A stretch of 64,000 nt of DNA from Peterkaempfera bronchialis (GTDB lineage Bacteria > Actinomycetota > Actinomycetes > Streptomycetales > Streptomycetaceae): contig NZ_CP031264.1 in assembly GCF_003258605.2 (NCBI RefSeq), forward strand, positions 5,208,001 through 5,272,000, in the 5' to 3' direction. The translations under genes were made by a program, and so were the position numbers. Below are positions 61,215 to 64,000 of this stretch, one piece after another. Position 1 is the stretch's first letter. Every line of letters starts with the position of its first letter. The notes beneath the pieces were generated by a model, which worked only from the letters and a program-made list of their open reading frames with translations, had not been told where the DNA came from and made no database searches.

Positions 61215-62003
61215 TCACACCGGGCGGGCGTAGCGGGCGAAGAGGAAACCATCCTCCTCCAGCAGTGAGCAGAGCCGGAACCGCTCTGCCGCCGCCGGTT
61301 CCGGACCGTGCAGGATGCGCGGCGCGTCGCCCACCGCGAGCAGCGGCGCCAGCGTCAGGCAGAGCTCGTCCAGCAGCCCCGCCGAGGCCAGCTGACCCAG
61401 CAGCCGGGGACCGCCCTCGGTGAGCAGCCTGGTCCAGCCCCGGTCGGCGAGCGCGCGCACCGCCGCCGCCATGTCCACCCGCTCCTCCCCGGCCACCACC
61501 AGGTCGGCGACCTCGGCGGCGGCCCGCCGGGCCGCGGCCGGGGCGCTCTCGGCGGTGATCACCACCGTGGGCAGCAGCGGCTCGGTGAAGAGCGGGGTCG
61601 AGAGGTCCAGGTCCAGACTGCGGCTGACCACGGCGATGGCCGGCGCGGGCGCCTGGCCGCGCGCCGCCCGGTCCGCCGCGAACGCCTCCCGGGCCCGCGC
61701 CGGGCGGTACCCCTCGCTGCGCACCGTCTCCGCGCCCACCAGCACCACGTCCGACAGCCCCCGCAGCACCCCGAAGACGCGCTTGTCGGCGGCGCCCGAC
61801 AGACCCTCGGAGTGGCCGTCGACGCGGGCCGCGCCGTCCAGCGATGCCACCATGTTGGCGCGCAGCCAGGGGCGGCCCCGGTCGGCCTCGGCGGGGTAGG
61901 CGTAGACGGCGGCCAGGCCCTCCAGGGTGTCCGGCCCCGGGGTGGTGGCGTGGGCGGCGGGGTCGGCGGGGTCGGCAGGGTCGGCGGGGAGAAGACGGCG
62001 CAT
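61215..62003 (-). CDS. Pyrimidine reductase-like protein (RibD C-terminal domain)
   Basis: This 262-residue protein has the dihydrofolate-reductase-like fold of the RibD C-terminal reductase: RANMVASLDGAARVDG near residue 50, DVVLVGAETVRSEGYRP, and TEGGPRLLGQL near 200. It lacks the RibD deaminase domain. It may reduce a riboflavin precursor or another NADPH-dependent substrate. A PADPADPADPA repeat sits near the N-terminus. AAGACT (62011-62016, minus strand) lies 7 nt before the ATG, and the divergent zapE start is only 37 bp away. Confidence 0.82.
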   Translation of the reverse strand: MRRLLPADPADPADPAAHATTPGPDTLEGLAAVYAYPAEADRGRPWLRANMVASLDGAARVDGHSEGLSGAADKRVFGVLRGLSDVVLVGAETVRSEGYRPARAREAFAADRAARGQAPAPAIAVVSRSLDLDLSTPLFTEPLLPTVVITAESAPAAARRAAAEVADLVVAGEERVDMAAAVRALADRGWTRLLTEGGPRLLGQLASAGLLDELCLTLAPLLAVGDAPRILHGPEPAAAERFRLCSLLEEDGFLFARYARPV

Positions 62004-62040
62004 GCCGGGCAGTCTTCCACGCGCCGTAGGCTGTAGGACT
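62004..62040. promoter_or_regulatory. 37-bp divergent promoter region
   Basis: Only 37 bp separate the divergent starts of the RibD-like gene and zapE. AAGACT (minus strand, 62011-62016) and TAGGCT (plus strand, 62027-62032) are -10 candidates at 7 and 8 nt from their start codons. Both transcripts are probably leaderless, and the -35 regions must lie inside the opposite coding sequences. Confidence 0.55.
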
Positions 62041-63099
62041 GTGCCTGCCCTACCGAACACCCGTGCCGCCGGCCTCTCCGAGCGCCACCCCGTCGTGCCC
62101 GCCGACCGCCTGGTGGGCGAGATGGTCCCGCCGCCGAGGTTCGGCGGCGTCAGCTTCGCCTCCTACCTGCTCGACCCCGGCCAACCCAGCCAGGCGGAGG
62201 CGGTGCGGGTCCTGGAGGAGTTCGCGGGCAGCCTCGGCGGCGCCTCGGCCTCGGGCAGCGGCCGCCGCCGCTGGTTCCGCCGCGCCGAACCGGCCCGGTC
62301 CGGCCCGGCGGGCGTCTACCTCGACGGCGGCTACGGCGTCGGCAAGACCCATCTGCTGGCCTCGCTCTGGCACGCGGCCCCCGGCCCCAAGGCGTTCGGC
62401 ACCTTCGTGGAGCTGACCAACCTGGTCGGCGCACTCGGCTTCCAGCAGGCCGTGCAGGCCCTCTCCGGCCACCGGCTGCTCTGCATCGACGAGTTCGAGC
62501 TGGACGACCCCGGCGACACCGTGCTGGTCTCCACCCTGCTCGGCCGGCTGGTGGAGAGCGGCGTCAAGCTCGCCGCCACCTCCAACACCCTGCCCGACCG
62601 GCTCGGCGAGGGCCGCTTCGCCGCCACCGACTTCATGCGCGAGATCCAGGGCCTGGCGGCGCACTTCCGCCCGCTGCGGATCGACGGCGAGGACTACCGC
62701 CACCGGGGCCTGCCCGCCGCGCCGCCGCCGTACGCCGACGACACCGTCACCGAGGCCGCCGCCCGCACCCCCGGCGCCGTCCTGGACGACTTCGGCGACC
62801 TGCTGGCCCACCTCGCCACCGTCCACCCCAGCCGCTACGGCGCGCTGCTCGACGGCGTGCAGGCGGTCTTCCTGCGCGGGGTACGGCCCGTCCCCGACCA
62901 GGCCACCGCGCTGCGTCTGGTGGTGCTCGCCGACCGGATGTACGACCGCGAGCTGCCGGTGGTGGCCTCCGGCACCCCCTTCGACGAGATCTTCGGCGAG
63001 GAGATGCTGCGCGGCGGCTACCGCAAGAAGTACCTGCGGGCCGTCTCCCGGCTGGTCGCCCTGGCCCGGGACAGCGCCAGGGTCGCCCCCGGGGCCTGA
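62041..63099 (+). CDS. zapE: ZapE/AFG1-family ATPase
   Basis: This 352-residue P-loop ATPase belongs to the AFG1/ZapE family, linked to cell division in bacteria and protein turnover in mitochondria. The Walker A motif DGGYGVGKTHLL near residue 97, Walker B LLCIDEFELDD near 148 and the arginine-finger region LAATSNTLPDRLGEGRF are intact. A short arginine- and serine-rich insertion lies before Walker A. The GTG at 62041 follows a TAGGCT hexamer and lacks a ribosome site. uvrB follows 60 bp downstream. Confidence 0.9.
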   Translation: MPALPNTRAAGLSERHPVVPADRLVGEMVPPPRFGGVSFASYLLDPGQPSQAEAVRVLEEFAGSLGGASASGSGRRRWFRRAEPARSGPAGVYLDGGYGVGKTHLLASLWHAAPGPKAFGTFVELTNLVGALGFQQAVQALSGHRLLCIDEFELDDPGDTVLVSTLLGRLVESGVKLAATSNTLPDRLGEGRFAATDFMREIQGLAAHFRPLRIDGEDYRHRGLPAAPPPYADDTVTEAAARTPGAVLDDFGDLLAHLATVHPSRYGALLDGVQAVFLRGVRPVPDQATALRLVVLADRMYDRELPVVASGTPFDEIFGEEMLRGGYRKKYLRAVSRLVALARDSARVAPGA

Positions 63100-63100
63100 C

Positions 63101-63139
63101 CCGGCCCGGTTGTCAGTGGCCCGGCCCGGTTGTCAGTGG
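63101..63139 (+). repeat. 19-bp direct repeat before uvrB
   Basis: CCGGCCCGGTTGTCAGTGG is repeated exactly with a period of 20 bp (63101-63119 and 63121-63139), filling most of the zapE-uvrB gap. Each copy contains TTGTCA, a -35-like hexamer, but neither is spaced normally from TACGGT at 63147. Confidence 0.8.
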
Positions 63140-63159
63140 TGGGTCGTACGGTGGGTGTC

Positions 63160-64000
<841 letters not shown>

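Overview
The window comes from a high-GC, Streptomyces-like actinobacterium (Streptomycetaceae). Support: strongly GC-rich third codon positions, GTG starts, AGGAGG-type ribosome sites, many apparently leaderless genes, an F420-dependent enzyme, DasR- and CebR-type operators, and a gene order that matches, from memory, the SCO59xx-SCO60xx part of the S. coelicolor core chromosome (arginine deiminase/OTC, aconitase, ngcEFG, rok7B7-xylFGH, dxs, fadAB, RNase D, hemE, hemY/hemQ, murC, uvrB). No prophage, insertion sequence, CRISPR array, rRNA or tRNA gene was seen. Both ends are cut inside genes.

Layout. 1-5.4 kb: small housekeeping and unknown genes (MazG-like hydrolase, methyltransferase, F420 oxidoreductase, anti-sigma-type ATPase, a truncated regulator remnant, dapD). 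5.5-9.8 kb: a Hen1-Pnkp RNA-repair operon ending in a 14-bp tandem repeat. 9.9-12.3 kb: arginine deiminase and ornithine carbamoyltransferase. 12.3-16.4 kb: a second anti-sigma-type ATPase, an orphan PIN protein and aconitase. 16.4-26.8 kb: a chitin/sugar block, with a chitinase behind a DasR-type site, the NgcEFG chitooligosaccharide importer, the ROK regulator Rok7B7 and the XylFGH importer. 27-33 kb: dxs, an amino-acid permease, a membrane glycosyltransferase and a PNPOx-fold protein. 33-38.8 kb: a secreted GH5-CBM2 cellulase behind a perfect CebR box, a large GAF/PAS/SpoIIE phosphatase, a 154-bp tandem repeat array and a NYN-domain nuclease. 38.8-42.9 kb: a PucR regulator divergent from an NCS1 permease. 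43-50 kb: fadAB, RNase D, a LuxR-type regulator, DUF3000. 49.8-54.6 kb: hemE, DUF4349, hemY, hemQ (coproporphyrin-dependent heme pathway). 54.6-57 kb: a three-gene overlapping operon of a DUF692/MNIO oxidase, a small partner and a membrane protein with a Cys-Gly-Ser repeat tail. 57.3-64 kb: site-2 protease, msrB, murC, a conserved unknown, a RibD-like reductase, zapE and the start of uvrB.

The best candidate for an undescribed system is the DUF692/MNIO operon at 54632-57001. Its enzyme family modifies cysteines in ribosomal peptides. Here the likely substrate is the repetitive Cys tail of a multi-pass membrane protein rather than a free peptide. Other points of interest are a tandem array that appears to have grown from the 3' end of the NYN nuclease gene, repeats that copy the start region of the DUF4349 gene, and a recurring NANNNT-7 nt-RTG layout that suggests a dozen leaderless genes.
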